From assembly GCF_000022605.2 (NCBI RefSeq), contig NC_013454.1:310001-374000 (forward strand): DNA of 64,000 nucleotides. Direction: 5' to 3'. Below the pieces are notes generated by a model that made no database searches, was not told the origin of the DNA, and saw nothing but the letters and a program-made list of their open reading frames with translations. This DNA comes from Blattabacterium sp. (Blattella germanica) str. Bge. GTDB lineage: Bacteria > Bacteroidota > Bacteroidia > Flavobacteriales > Blattabacteriaceae. The position numbers and the translations under genes are program-made. This document shows positions 35,226 through 44,355 of this stretch, piece after piece. The number at the start of each line of letters is the position of its first letter. The stretch's first letter is position 1.

Positions 35226-37063
35226 TTTGTAAAGAAACTATAAAAAAAATTCTTTCTGTTTCTTGCATAGAAGATGTGATTGGAGATTTTGTAGAGTTAA
35301 AAAAAAGTGGTTTAAATTATAGAGGACTTAGTCCTTTCTCTAATGAAAAAACACCTTCTTTTATAGTTTCTCCTACAAAAAAAATATGGAAAGATTTCAG
35401 TTCTGGAAAAGGGGGAAATATTATAACTTTTCTTATGGAACATGAACATTTTACTTATGTAGAATCATTACGTTATCTTGCTAAAAGATATCATATTAAA
35501 ATTCAATATACAGAAGAATTTAGTAAAATCGACCATGAAGAATATGAAAAATTATACTTTATACAAGATTATGCAAAACGTTTTTTCATAAATCAATTGT
35601 TTTGTACTAAAGAGGGACAGAAAAATGGATTCAATTATTTAATTCAAAAAAGAGGCTTTAATATGAAAATAATTCATAAATTTGAATTAGGTTACGCTCC
35701 ACTTTCTTGGAGTTTTTTTACTAAAAAAGCCTTAGAAAAAGGATTTAAAATACAGGATCTAAAAAAATCTGGTTTTACTATTTATAGGAAATATTCTAAT
35801 AATTTTTTTGATTGTTTTCGTAAACGTGTAATGTTTCCAATACATAATTTATCAGGAAGGGTGATAGGTTTTGGTGGTAGGAATATTGATTCTAGTTCTT
35901 CATATTCTACCAAATATATCAATTCATCTGAAAGTGATATTTTTCAAAAAAGTAAAATTCTATATGGTTTATTTCAAGCTAAAAAAAACATTCTCAAAGA
36001 AGATCTTTGTTATTTGGTGGAAGGATATACAGATGTTCTTTCTTTACATCAATCCGGAATCAAGAATGTGGTTTCTTCTTCCGGAATTTCATTGACTGTC
36101 GATCAAATACTATTGATCAAAAAATTTACAAAAAATATTGTTCTTTTTTATGATGGAGATCGTTCTGGAATTAAAGCCTCTTTAAGAGGAATTAATATGA
36201 TATTGGAACAAGGAATAAATTTACGTATATTATTCATTTCTAACGGAGAAGATCCAGATTCTCTATCTAAAAAGTATTCTATCTCTCAACTCAAAGATTT
36301 TTTAGCGAAAAATAGTTATAATTTCATTTCTTTCAAACAAAAAATATATGGAAAATTTCATCAAGATGATCCCATTAAAAAATCATTTTTTGTTTTAAAC
36401 ATTTTGAATAGTATTTCAAAAATATCCAATGTTCTTCAAAAAGAATTATACTTGCAAGAAGCATCCAAAATGTTACAAATTCGTCAAAAAATTCTAATTA
36501 ATGAATTGGAAAGAATCAACAAAAAAAATGGACAAAAACTTCGTACGGTTCAAGCAATTCAGGCGGGAGGAAATAACCAAAACACTAACACTCTTCTTTT
36601 TATTGAAAAAGAATTGATTCAATTGATTTTAAATCATGGAAATAAAATAATCAAAAAAGAAAAATGCAATACAACAGTTTTAGAAGAGATATTATATGCT
36701 TTCAAATATTGGAATTTACGTTTTTCTTTGAATAAGAACCAAGAAATATTTGATAAAATTTGTTTACAAAATAAAAAAATAGGTCATTACAAGTTGAATA
36801 ATACAGAATTTTCTGATAAAGAAAATCCAAAATTTTATTCATTATCTAAATGGGATAAAAAAGGAATCAAAGTTTCATCTTTCGATGATCACATAGATCA
36901 ATATATAACGGATATTTTATTGAGATATAGGGTTTTATATATTTCAAAATTGATAAAAAAAGAAATCATTCATATCACAAAAGATGATGATAGATTAAAA
37001 AAAATCATGGATTTAACAAATGTTAAAAATGAAATTCATAAAAAGTTACATAGATATGTGTGA
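35222..37063 (+). CDS. dnaG: DNA primase with substituted zinc-finger ligands
   Basis: A 613-residue DnaG. The N-terminal domain aligns with the CHC2 zinc ribbon (GLCPFHNEKTPSF...CFGCGxGG), but all four ligands are changed: Ser37, Ser40, Asp58 and Ser61. The surrounding fold residues and FLMEHEHFTYVESLRYLAK are kept. The TOPRIM catalytic core is complete (YLVEGYTDVLSLHQ; LFYDGDRSGIKA). It makes RNA primers for replication. The last 180 residues (DnaB-interacting region) are low-complexity and lysine-rich. I recall similar ligand loss in flavobacterial primases, which would make it ancestral rather than symbiont decay. Confidence 0.93.
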   Translation: MICKETIKKILSVSCIEDVIGDFVELKKSGLNYRGLSPFSNEKTPSFIVSPTKKIWKDFSSGKGGNIITFLMEHEHFTYVESLRYLAKRYHIKIQYTEEFSKIDHEEYEKLYFIQDYAKRFFINQLFCTKEGQKNGFNYLIQKRGFNMKIIHKFELGYAPLSWSFFTKKALEKGFKIQDLKKSGFTIYRKYSNNFFDCFRKRVMFPIHNLSGRVIGFGGRNIDSSSSYSTKYINSSESDIFQKSKILYGLFQAKKNILKEDLCYLVEGYTDVLSLHQSGIKNVVSSSGISLTVDQILLIKKFTKNIVLFYDGDRSGIKASLRGINMILEQGINLRILFISNGEDPDSLSKKYSISQLKDFLAKNSYNFISFKQKIYGKFHQDDPIKKSFFVLNILNSISKISNVLQKELYLQEASKMLQIRQKILINELERINKKNGQKLRTVQAIQAGGNNQNTNTLLFIEKELIQLILNHGNKIIKKEKCNTTVLEEILYAFKYWNLRFSLNKNQEIFDKICLQNKKIGHYKLNNTEFSDKENPKFYSLSKWDKKGIKVSSFDDHIDQYITDILLRYRVLYISKLIKKEIIHITKDDDRLKKIMDLTNVKNEIHKKLHRYV

Positions 37064-37145
37064 TTTTTTCTTTTAATCATTTTTTCTTTTTCCTATAATC
37101 CTAAATAATTTTTTTGGTAAATTCGTGCATATAAACTTGCGAAAA

Positions 37146-37775
37146 ATGAAGACATTAATTTCAAAAAAAGCGCCTAATTTTACGGCAAGTGCGGTATTAA
37201 ATGGAAAAAATATTGTACAAAATTTTACTTTAGAACAATTTTATGGAAAAAAGTATGTTTTACTTTTTTTCTATCCTAAAGATTTTACTTTTGTTTGTCC
37301 CACAGAAATTTATGCATTTCAAGAAAAAATAAAAGATTTTGAGACTAGAAATGTACAAATCATTGCTGTATCTACGGATACAGAACAATCTCATTGGGCT
37401 TGGTTACAGATGCCAAAAGAAAAAGGTGGAATATATGGGGTCACCTACCCTATTGTTTCTGATATTAATAAAACCATATCTCATAATTATGGAGTTTTGT
37501 CTGGAGATTGGATTTTAGATTCTAATGAAGGATTGAAAGCAACGGGAGAACTTATTGCTTACAGAGGTTTATTTTTAATAGATAAAGAAGGTATTATACG
37601 ACATATTTTAATTAATGATTTTCCTTTAGGTAGAAATGTACATGAAGCTATTCGTATGGTAGATTCTCTTCAATATTATGAAAAAAGTGGAGAAGTGTGC
37701 CCAGCTAATTGGACAATTGGAAAAAAAGCCATGAAGGCTAGTCATAGTGGAATTGTAGATTATTTTTCATCTTAA
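37146..37775 (+). CDS. Peroxiredoxin (AhpC/Prx1 type)
   Basis: A 2-Cys peroxiredoxin of 209 residues. The peroxidatic cysteine is Cys51 in FFYPKDFTFVCPTE and the resolving cysteine is Cys185 in GEVCPANW, so the catalytic pair is complete. It reduces hydrogen peroxide and organic peroxides, with thioredoxin (7.4 kb) a plausible reductant. The frame extends upstream to a GTG at 37125, but the ATG at 37146 before KTLISKKAPNF fits the family start. A hairpin follows the stop. Confidence 0.92.
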   Translation: MKTLISKKAPNFTASAVLNGKNIVQNFTLEQFYGKKYVLLFFYPKDFTFVCPTEIYAFQEKIKDFETRNVQIIAVSTDTEQSHWAWLQMPKEKGGIYGVTYPIVSDINKTISHNYGVLSGDWILDSNEGLKATGELIAYRGLFLIDKEGIIRHILINDFPLGRNVHEAIRMVDSLQYYEKSGEVCPANWTIGKKAMKASHSGIVDYFSS

Positions 37776-37787
37776 AAAAAGAAAAGT

Positions 37788-37820
37788 GGATCAGATGATC
37801 TTCAATCTGATCCTTATTTC
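37788..37820 (+). terminator. Hairpin after the peroxiredoxin gene, probable terminator
   Basis: GGATCAGAT (37788-37796) and ATCTGATCC (37805-37813) form a perfect 9-base-pair stem with an 8-base loop, followed by TTATTTC. The T-tract is short, so termination may be partial before mtaB, which begins at 37830. It is the clearest intergenic hairpin in the window. Confidence 0.6.
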
Positions 37821-37829
37821 AAAAAGAAA

Positions 37830-39170
37830 ATGATGAAAAAAAAAGTAGCATTTTATACAATGGGGTGTAAATTGAATTACGCAGAGACCTCTACTATAGC
37901 AAGAAAATTTTCTAATTTATATTATCAACATGTTCCTTTCAAAAGTTATGCAGATATTTATGTAATCAATAGTTGTTCTGTTACAAAAAATGCAGAAGTT
38001 GAATTTAGGCACATTGTACGTTCTGCTATGAATCAAAATTCACAAGCTTTTATTATAGCAATAGGATGTTATGCTCAACTGAATTCTAAAAAAGTTTCTT
38101 CTATCGTTGGAGTAGATCTCGTTTTAGGTTCTTACGAAAAATTCAAAATCACAGATTATCTTGATCTAGAATTATTGAAAAAATCTCATCCAAAGATTAT
38201 TTCAAATGCAAAGACAAAAAATACTTATTTTCCATCGTTTTCCGTTGGAGATAGAACTCGTTCTTTTTTGAAAATACAGGATGGATGTGATTATAAGTGT
38301 AGCTATTGCATTATTCCCATATCAAGAGGGGCCTCTCGTTCTGAGAGTATAGAAAATATATTGAAAAATATTAGGCTTCTTTTTCGAAACGGTGTGAAAG
38401 AAATAGTTTTAACAGGTGTTAATATTGGAGATTACGGAAAAAAAATATATGGAGAAAATCGTCGTTTATATACATTTTTTGATTTAATACAAGCTATAGA
38501 TCAAATCAAAGAAAAAGGAAGAATACGTTTATCTTCTATAGAACCTAATTTATTAAAAAATGAATGTATTGAATTTTTGTCTAAAAGCAAACATTTTGTT
38601 CCTCATTTTCATATTCCTTTACAATCTGGAAGCAACGATATATTGGGAAAAATGCATAGACGTTATAAACGAGAACTTTATCAAGAAAAAGTAAACAAAA
38701 TCCGATGTTTCATACCAGATGCTTATATCGGTTCAGATATTATTGTTGGGTTTCCTGGAGAAACACATAAACATTTTTTGGAAACTTATCATTTTTTGAA
38801 AAAATTAGAAATTTCATCTCTACACATATTTACCTATTCTCCTAGACCCAATACAAAATCTATCACTCTACAGGGATATGTTTCTAAAAAAATACAATGG
38901 AAACGGAATCAAATTTTGAGAAATCTTTCAAACAAAAAATATCGTTTTTTTTGCGAAAGGCAAGTTTACACAAAAAAAACCGTTTTATTTGAAAAAAATT
39001 CTACAAATCAAGAATATTTATATGGATATACAGAAAATTATATTAGAACTAAAATTCCATTGAATTCATACAATTTGTCATGTTATAGAAACACATTACA
39101 AGAAGTGTTTATCACAAAAATAGACCAAGATGGAATTATGATAGCAGAACCTATACAGAACTATAACTGA
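37830..39170 (+). CDS. mtaB: tRNA t6A37 methylthiotransferase MtaB
   Basis: A 446-residue radical-SAM methylthiotransferase. The N-terminal UPF0004 domain contributes cluster cysteines (TMGCKLN, NSCSVT, IGCYAQ). The radical-SAM motif is DGCDYKCSYCIIP (CxxxCxxC). A C-terminal TRAM-like region follows. It converts t6A to ms2t6A at position 37 of tRNAs reading ANN codons. The CKLNYAE start distinguishes the MtaB branch from MiaB and RimO. Two adjacent ATG codons begin the frame. Confidence 0.92.
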   Translation: MMKKKVAFYTMGCKLNYAETSTIARKFSNLYYQHVPFKSYADIYVINSCSVTKNAEVEFRHIVRSAMNQNSQAFIIAIGCYAQLNSKKVSSIVGVDLVLGSYEKFKITDYLDLELLKKSHPKIISNAKTKNTYFPSFSVGDRTRSFLKIQDGCDYKCSYCIIPISRGASRSESIENILKNIRLLFRNGVKEIVLTGVNIGDYGKKIYGENRRLYTFFDLIQAIDQIKEKGRIRLSSIEPNLLKNECIEFLSKSKHFVPHFHIPLQSGSNDILGKMHRRYKRELYQEKVNKIRCFIPDAYIGSDIIVGFPGETHKHFLETYHFLKKLEISSLHIFTYSPRPNTKSITLQGYVSKKIQWKRNQILRNLSNKKYRFFCERQVYTKKTVLFEKNSTNQEYLYGYTENYIRTKIPLNSYNLSCYRNTLQEVFITKIDQDGIMIAEPIQNYN

Positions 39171-39171
39171 A

Positions 39172-39897
39172 TTATTTATCCAATTTGTTTGTCATAGGTC
39201 TGAATTCTACATTAAAAATTTCTTGAAAAGATTTTTTTATCATACGTTTTACCTCTTGAAAAGAGATATCATTTTTTTTTAATTCTTTTTTCAAAGAAGT
39301 TACTTCTTGATTGTAAATTCCACAAGGAATAATATGATCAAAATACCGTAAATCTGTATTTACATTTAATGCAAATCCGTGCATGGTTACCCAACGACTC
39401 ATTCTAATTCCTATTGCACATATTTTTCTCGATTTTCCGTTTTTTACATTATTATGAAACCATACCCCTGTTTTTCCTTTTTTTCGTTCTCCCTTAATTC
39501 CATAATTTTTCCATAAAAAATGAATAATGACTTCTTCTAAAAGACGAAGGTATTTATGAATATCCGTAAAAAAATAATCCATATTTAAAATGGGATATCC
39601 TATCAATTGCCCCGGTCCATGATAAGTGATATCACCTCCTCTATCTGTTTGATAACAGGTTGCATTTATTTTTTTTAAAAAATCTGATGAAACCAACAAA
39701 TGTTTATCTTTTTTTCCATTTTTTCCTATAGTATACACATGAGGATGTTCTACAAATAGAAAATATCCGGCTTTTTGAGAAGGAATGTTATTTACTTTTT
39801 TTTGAATAATATCATCAAATAATCTTTTCTGATATTTCCAAGTTTCTTCATATTTTTTTTTTCCTAAATCTTCGAAAAAAAGTATTTTTTTTTTCAT
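39172..39897 (-). CDS. lipB: Octanoyl-[acyl-carrier-protein]:protein octanoyltransferase
   Basis: The protein is 241 residues from the ATG at 39895-39897. Key segments are DRGGDITYHGPGQLIGYPI, CAIGIRMSRWVTMHGFALNV, and the catalytic cysteine in HIIPCGIYNQEVTSL. It transfers octanoate from ACP to lipoyl domains of 2-oxoacid dehydrogenases, with LipA then adding sulfur. The frame extends 25 codons further upstream, but that part lies in the region divergent to lysS and does not match the family. Confidence 0.93.
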   Translation of the reverse strand: MKKKILFFEDLGKKKYEETWKYQKRLFDDIIQKKVNNIPSQKAGYFLFVEHPHVYTIGKNGKKDKHLLVSSDFLKKINATCYQTDRGGDITYHGPGQLIGYPILNMDYFFTDIHKYLRLLEEVIIHFLWKNYGIKGERKKGKTGVWFHNNVKNGKSRKICAIGIRMSRWVTMHGFALNVNTDLRYFDHIIPCGIYNQEVTSLKKELKKNDISFQEVKRMIKKSFQEIFNVEFRPMTNKLDK

Positions 39898-39918
39898 ACT
39901 ATAATAAATAATAAAAAA

Positions 39919-39926
39919 CAAATGTA
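39919..39926 (-). promoter_or_regulatory. Possible -7 box for lipB
   Basis: On the minus strand TACATTTG (plus-strand CAAATGTA) matches TAnnTTTG exactly, 21 bases upstream of the chosen lipB ATG. No convincing TTG lies at the right distance upstream, so support is the box alone plus its position in a short divergent region. It also argues for the downstream lipB start. Confidence 0.4.
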
Positions 39927-39982
39927 CCTTCGTTTTGTTCATTTTTGGTACATACATATTTGGTCCATACACAAATCAATCT

Positions 39983-41473
39983 ATGCCCTATTTATCAGAA
40001 CAACAAATCATACGCAGAAAAAAACTAGATCAACTCAAATTATTAGGAATAAACCCTTATCCATCAGAGGAATATAATGTAACCACTACCATTTGTAATA
40101 TACAAAAAAATTTTAAAGAAAAAGAAACTATTAGCATAGCCGGACGTTTAATGCGTTTGCGGATTTTAGGAAAAGCTTCTTTCGGAGAAATCAAAGATCA
40201 CACGGGGTGTATACAAATATATTTTTCTAAAGATCATTTATACTCGGATAAAATGGGAAAAGAGGACACTTACAATATTTTTTTTAAAAAACTTATAGAT
40301 ATAGGAGATATTATTGGAGTGACAGGTTTTTTATTTAGAACGAAGATGAATGAAATCACTATACATGCTCATAAATTAACTTTGTTATCCAAATCTATAC
40401 GCCCCTTACCACAAGTTAAAATAGATAAAAAAAATAAAAAAACATATGATGCTTTTTCCAATACGGAACAACGTTATCGTATGCGTTATGTAGATCTTAT
40501 AGTCAATGATCATGTCAAAGAAATTTTTTTAAAACGGACTCGTATCATACAGGGAATCAGGAAATTTTTGGATGATAAAGGGTATCTAGAAGTAGATACA
40601 CCTATTTTACAATCTATTCCTGGAGGAGCTATAGCTCGTCCTTTTGAAACTTATCATAACACTTTAGGAATTCCATTATATTTACGTATAGCTAATGAGC
40701 TTTATTTGAAAAGACTTATAATTGGTGGATTTCACGGTGTTTATGAATTCTCTAAGAATTTCAGAAATGAGGGAATGGATCGTATCCATAATCCAGAATT
40801 TACTGTATTGGAGTTTTATATAGCTTATAAAGACTATTATTGGATGATGAATTTTACAGAACAATTGATGAAATGTATTTGGAATCAATTTAAAGAAAAA
40901 GATCATATTAGTTTTCAAACTCCTTTTCCCCGTATTCCTATATTGGATTCTATTAAAAAATATACAGGATTTGATTTAGAAAAAATGGAAGAGGAGGAGT
41001 TAAGAAAAGTGTGTAAAAAATTGCATATAGAAGAAAATCCAAAAATGAGTAAAGCAAAACTGATTGAAAATATTTTTGAAGAAAAATGCGAAAAAAATTA
41101 CATAAATCCTACTTTTATTATTGATTATCCATTAGAAATGAGCCCTTTAACTAAAAAACATCGTCATAAAGAAAATTTATCAGAACGTTTTGAACTTATT
41201 ATCAATGGTCAAGAAATTGCTAATGCTTATTCAGAACTTAATGATCCTATAGATCAACTTGATCGTTTACGAAAACAAATCAAGTTATCTGAAAAAGATG
41301 AATCCATGTCAATGGATCAAGATTTTATACGTGCTTTAGAATTCGGAATGCCTCCTACTGCAGGAATTGGAATTGGAATCGATCGTTTAGTGATGTTACT
41401 AACTCAAAAATATTCTATTCAAGAAGTTTTATTTTTTCCACAAATGCGTCCAGAAAAAGGAGGCAAAAAATAA
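39983..41473 (+). CDS. lysS: Lysyl-tRNA synthetase (class II)
   Basis: The protein is 496 residues from the ATG at 39983 (PYLSEQQIIRRKKLDQLKLLGINPYP). The frame reaches 16 codons further upstream without family resemblance. An N-terminal OB-fold anticodon-binding domain precedes the class-II core with motif 2 (FRNEGMDRIHNPEFTVLEFY) and motif 3 (GIGIGIDRLVMLL). It charges tRNA-Lys. Some Bacteroidota LysRS have a C-terminal extension of about 70 residues; this one ends soon after motif 3. It is convergent with the amidohydrolase gene, 6 bases apart. Confidence 0.95.
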   Translation: MPYLSEQQIIRRKKLDQLKLLGINPYPSEEYNVTTTICNIQKNFKEKETISIAGRLMRLRILGKASFGEIKDHTGCIQIYFSKDHLYSDKMGKEDTYNIFFKKLIDIGDIIGVTGFLFRTKMNEITIHAHKLTLLSKSIRPLPQVKIDKKNKKTYDAFSNTEQRYRMRYVDLIVNDHVKEIFLKRTRIIQGIRKFLDDKGYLEVDTPILQSIPGGAIARPFETYHNTLGIPLYLRIANELYLKRLIIGGFHGVYEFSKNFRNEGMDRIHNPEFTVLEFYIAYKDYYWMMNFTEQLMKCIWNQFKEKDHISFQTPFPRIPILDSIKKYTGFDLEKMEEEELRKVCKKLHIEENPKMSKAKLIENIFEEKCEKNYINPTFIIDYPLEMSPLTKKHRHKENLSERFELIINGQEIANAYSELNDPIDQLDRLRKQIKLSEKDESMSMDQDFIRALEFGMPPTAGIGIGIDRLVMLLTQKYSIQEVLFFPQMRPEKGGKK

Positions 41474-41479
41474 ATTATT

Positions 41480-42481
41480 TTATTTATTGACTAATCCTAA
41501 TACTCTTAATCCGTTGATTGTAGCAATTTCTACTAAATGATCTATATCATAATAATGACAAGCTTCTAACATGACACGTAATTCTATCCATAGATTTCCA
41601 TCCGAAAAAGGTTTGTAAATATCACAAATGTTATCTGTTCCAAAAGCCACAATGATTCCTTCAGGAACCATTTCATCTACTGGAGTGATGGAATTATGAC
41701 TAGGAGTCAAACGTTCACTTCTGGTATGATCAATCCAAGCTATGGGACAAGAAATGACCATTAAATCTGCTTTTTTCATTAATTGATATGTTTTATAACG
41801 ATAAGCTCTAGCATGTGCTGCTAAAGAAATACTATGTATGGCGACTACTTTTCCTTGCATTCCATGTTCAATCGTTTTTTTTGCTAATTTTTCAGTTTCT
41901 TTTTCTTCGCTAGTATTAAATTGATCAACATGGACATGGACTATTTTTCCTTTTTTTTTAGCTGTTTTTAATAAAATATCTAGATGTTCATCTTCTTTTC
42001 CATAATCTTTAGCGGGTAATCCACCAATTATATCCACGAATTCTACTGATTTATCAAACCAATATTTTGACTTCTTGTCCAATACTCCTTTCAAAACTTG
42101 ATTGGCAAAACAAATATGGATGGAATTTTCATAATTCCTTTTCAATTTTTTAGCGGCTTTCAAGGCACGGTCTTCAATAATTTCATCCACATCAATAAAG
42201 GTGCACAAAGCTTGTGTTCCTTGCATTAAAAAATATTCCAAAGCTTTTTCCATACGAATATAAATATCCTCTACTGTCGCTAAACGTTTCATTTCATCAA
42301 CCAGATACCATTTTTTTTTGAGTGAAGAATAAGAATATTTGAAATTTTTTTTTGTTAGAGTATAAGCCCTATCTAAGTGAGCATGAGCATTTACCCATCC
42401 TCCTTTTTCTTTCACTTTCTCTATAAAAATTTTTTTAGGATTCATTTTCAATCGGTTTTTTTTTAAATATTGGAAATCCAA
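41480..42481 (-). CDS. CodA-like metal-dependent amidohydrolase, substrate unknown
   Basis: A 333-residue TIM-barrel amidohydrolase resembling cytosine deaminase across its length. Metal-binding motifs are VNAHAHLDRAY (His33, His35), VHVHVDQFN, AIHSISLAAH and FGTDNICD. In E. coli CodA the second motif reads HCDE, its Glu acting as proton shuttle; here the equivalent residue is Gln, so cytosine deamination is doubtful. Other members act on triazines, hydantoins, imides and related rings. The frame's first ATG overlaps rsmG by 19 bases; the ATG at 42443-42445 (MNPKKIF) is an equally good start. Retention in a reduced genome suggests a useful role, perhaps in nitrogen salvage (inference). Confidence 0.75.
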   Translation of the reverse strand: MDFQYLKKNRLKMNPKKIFIEKVKEKGGWVNAHAHLDRAYTLTKKNFKYSYSSLKKKWYLVDEMKRLATVEDIYIRMEKALEYFLMQGTQALCTFIDVDEIIEDRALKAAKKLKRNYENSIHICFANQVLKGVLDKKSKYWFDKSVEFVDIIGGLPAKDYGKEDEHLDILLKTAKKKGKIVHVHVDQFNTSEEKETEKLAKKTIEHGMQGKVVAIHSISLAAHARAYRYKTYQLMKKADLMVISCPIAWIDHTRSERLTPSHNSITPVDEMVPEGIIVAFGTDNICDIYKPFSDGNLWIELRVMLEACHYYDIDHLVEIATINGLRVLGLVNK

Positions 42482-43083
42482 ATTACTTTTTTAGTTATAA
42501 AAAATGGTTCTTTAAAATAATGATTTAAAGGATATTCTATTGCATGAGGAAATTTTTTTAATTCCTCAGAAAGATTTCCTCCTTTTAGATGGAAAACTCC
42601 ATTTTGAATTTTAGAATTAGATTTGCATTTAAATTTATTTTTTATCCAATTCTGAATGATGTCTATTTTTGTTACGGCTCTAGTAACCACAAAATCAAAT
42701 TTATTTTCTAATTTTTCTGCACGTATACAAATAGGATGTGCATTTTTTAAATGAAGATCATATATGATTTTTTCTATAATTTTAATTTTTTTTCGAATAG
42801 AATCGACCAATATAAATTCTGTATGAGGAAAAACTATGGATAATGGAATACCCGGAAATCCTCCTCCTGTGCCTAAATCCATAACACATGATCCAGGAAA
42901 AAAAGAAAATACTTTAGCTATTCCTAAACAAAAAAGGATATGTTGTTGATCAAAATCGTAAAATGTCTTTCTAGAAATTAGATTGACATGTGTATTCCAA
43001 TATGCGTACAAGTTTTTTAAAGAAGACAACTTATAAAGTTGTTGATTCAATAAATCTGGAAAATATTTTTTATATAATTCCAT
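42463..43083 (-). CDS. rsmG: 16S rRNA (guanine527-N7)-methyltransferase
   Basis: A 206-residue SAM methyltransferase (GidB). The SAM motif is VMDLGTGGGFPGIPLSI, preceded by the family segment NLISRKTFYDFDQQHIL, and the VTRAVTKIDIIQNW segment follows. It methylates G527 of 16S rRNA. Its minus-strand promoter pair is visible at 43109-43138. The amidohydrolase gene overlaps its 3' end. Confidence 0.93.
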   Translation of the reverse strand: MELYKKYFPDLLNQQLYKLSSLKNLYAYWNTHVNLISRKTFYDFDQQHILFCLGIAKVFSFFPGSCVMDLGTGGGFPGIPLSIVFPHTEFILVDSIRKKIKIIEKIIYDLHLKNAHPICIRAEKLENKFDFVVTRAVTKIDIIQNWIKNKFKCKSNSKIQNGVFHLKGGNLSEELKKFPHAIEYPLNHYFKEPFFITKKVIWISNI

Positions 43084-43108
43084 ATTAATGGATAAATAAA
43101 TTTATAAC

Positions 43109-43138
43109 CAAATTTATTTAGATTTGTAATCATTTCAA
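43109..43138 (-). promoter_or_regulatory. Probable promoter of rsmG
   Basis: On the minus strand TTG (plus-strand CAA at 43136-43138) is followed after 19 bases by TAAATTTG (plus-strand 43109-43116), an exact Bacteroidota-type pair 25 bases upstream of the rsmG start. It interleaves with the aspC box on the other strand. Confidence 0.55.
43119..43126 (+). promoter_or_regulatory. Possible -7 box for aspC
   Basis: TAGATTTG matches TAnnTTTG, 29 bases before the aspC ATG. No TTG lies at the expected distance upstream. It is 2 bases from the divergent rsmG box, so the two genes would share a very compact promoter region. Confidence 0.45.
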
Positions 43139-43155
43139 ATCAAATTCTAATATCT

Positions 43156-44346
43156 ATGGAAAATAGATTGTCCCATCGTTTGCAGAATATATCTTATTCG
43201 CAAACCATAGCTATGTCAGCTAAAGCCAGAGAATTAAAAAACAAAGGCTATGACATTATCAACTTAAGTTTGGGGGAACCCGATTTTTTACCTCCTAATT
43301 TTGTTTTAGATGCTGCTAAAAAAGCGATAGATGAAGGTTTTCATTATTATACTCCCGTATCCGGATATTTAGAACTTAGAAAAGTAATATGCGAAAAATT
43401 CTACCGTGATAATCATTTAAAATATACACCTTCTCAAATTGTAGTTTCTACTGGAGCCAAACAAGCTATCATGAATGTTCTTTTGTCTTTGCTTAATCCA
43501 AATGATGAAGTTCTCATTCCTTCTCCTTATTGGGTTAGTTATTTACAAATGGTCAAATTGTGTGAATCTTATCCTGTTGTCATTCAAACAACTATGAATA
43601 ACGATTTTAAGATTCATCCAGAACAATTAGAAAAAGCAATCACATCTAAAACTAAATTATTTATTTTTAGTACTCCTTGTAATCCTACAGGAAGTGTTTA
43701 TTCTTATCAAGAATTAAGAGATTTAGCTGAAATTTTTAAAAAACATCCAGAAATCATGATTCTTTCTGATGAGATTTATGAACATATTTGTTACTTGGAC
43801 AAACATCCTACTAGTATTGCTACATTTCCTGATATTCATAATCAAGTCATCACACTGAATGGGCTATCTAAAGCTTTTTCAATGACGGGATGGAGAATTG
43901 GATATATTGGAGCTCAAGAATGGATTGCTCAATCTTGTGATAAGATTCAGGGACAAATGACTTCTTGTGCCAATTCTATTGCACAGAGGGCAGCTATTGA
44001 TGCATTAAAAGCCGATCCTAGTCAAATAGGATATATGATCAAAGAGTTTAAAAAAAGAAGAAATTTAGTTTTGGATCTGATTAAAGAAATTGATGGTTTC
44101 AATTTAACAAAACAAATGGAGCTTTTTATTATTTTTCCAAAAATTTCAGATTTTTTTGGTAAAAAATTATATGGAAAAATGATTCAAAATGCAGATGATT
44201 TTTCTGAATTTTTACTTGAAAAAGCTCAAGTAGCTACCGTAAGTGGTAGTGCTTTTGGGGATAATGAATGTTTGCGGATTTCTTACGCATCCTCAGAAGA
44301 TAAAATTCTGGAAGCCTTCACGAGAATCAAAAAAGCATTAAACTAA
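43156..44346 (+). CDS. aspC: Aspartate aminotransferase (class I-gamma)
   Basis: A 396-residue PLP aminotransferase. Recognised segments are INLSLGEPDFLPP, STGAKQAIMN, FSTPCNPTGSVYS, ILSDEIYEH, and the PLP lysine in LNGLSKAFSMTGWRIGY, with the substrate-carboxylate arginine near LRISYASS. It interconverts aspartate and glutamate nitrogen, central to nitrogen flow in an amino-acid-providing symbiont. Many Bacteroidota relatives also act on other acidic or aromatic substrates. It has its own promoter region shared with rsmG. Confidence 0.92.
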   Translation: MENRLSHRLQNISYSQTIAMSAKARELKNKGYDIINLSLGEPDFLPPNFVLDAAKKAIDEGFHYYTPVSGYLELRKVICEKFYRDNHLKYTPSQIVVSTGAKQAIMNVLLSLLNPNDEVLIPSPYWVSYLQMVKLCESYPVVIQTTMNNDFKIHPEQLEKAITSKTKLFIFSTPCNPTGSVYSYQELRDLAEIFKKHPEIMILSDEIYEHICYLDKHPTSIATFPDIHNQVITLNGLSKAFSMTGWRIGYIGAQEWIAQSCDKIQGQMTSCANSIAQRAAIDALKADPSQIGYMIKEFKKRRNLVLDLIKEIDGFNLTKQMELFIIFPKISDFFGKKLYGKMIQNADDFSEFLLEKAQVATVSGSAFGDNECLRISYASSEDKILEAFTRIKKALN

Positions 44347-44355
44347 AAAAAATTG

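Noticed and set aside
37125-37145. GTG start for the peroxiredoxin seven codons upstream
   Set aside because: The ATG at 37146 sits directly before the conserved KxxKAPNF start of the family, and the extra residues match nothing.
39898-39972. Upstream extension of lipB by 25 codons, overlapping an upstream extension of lysS
   Set aside because: Neither extension resembles its family; the shorter starts leave room for divergent promoters, including an exact TACATTTG box.
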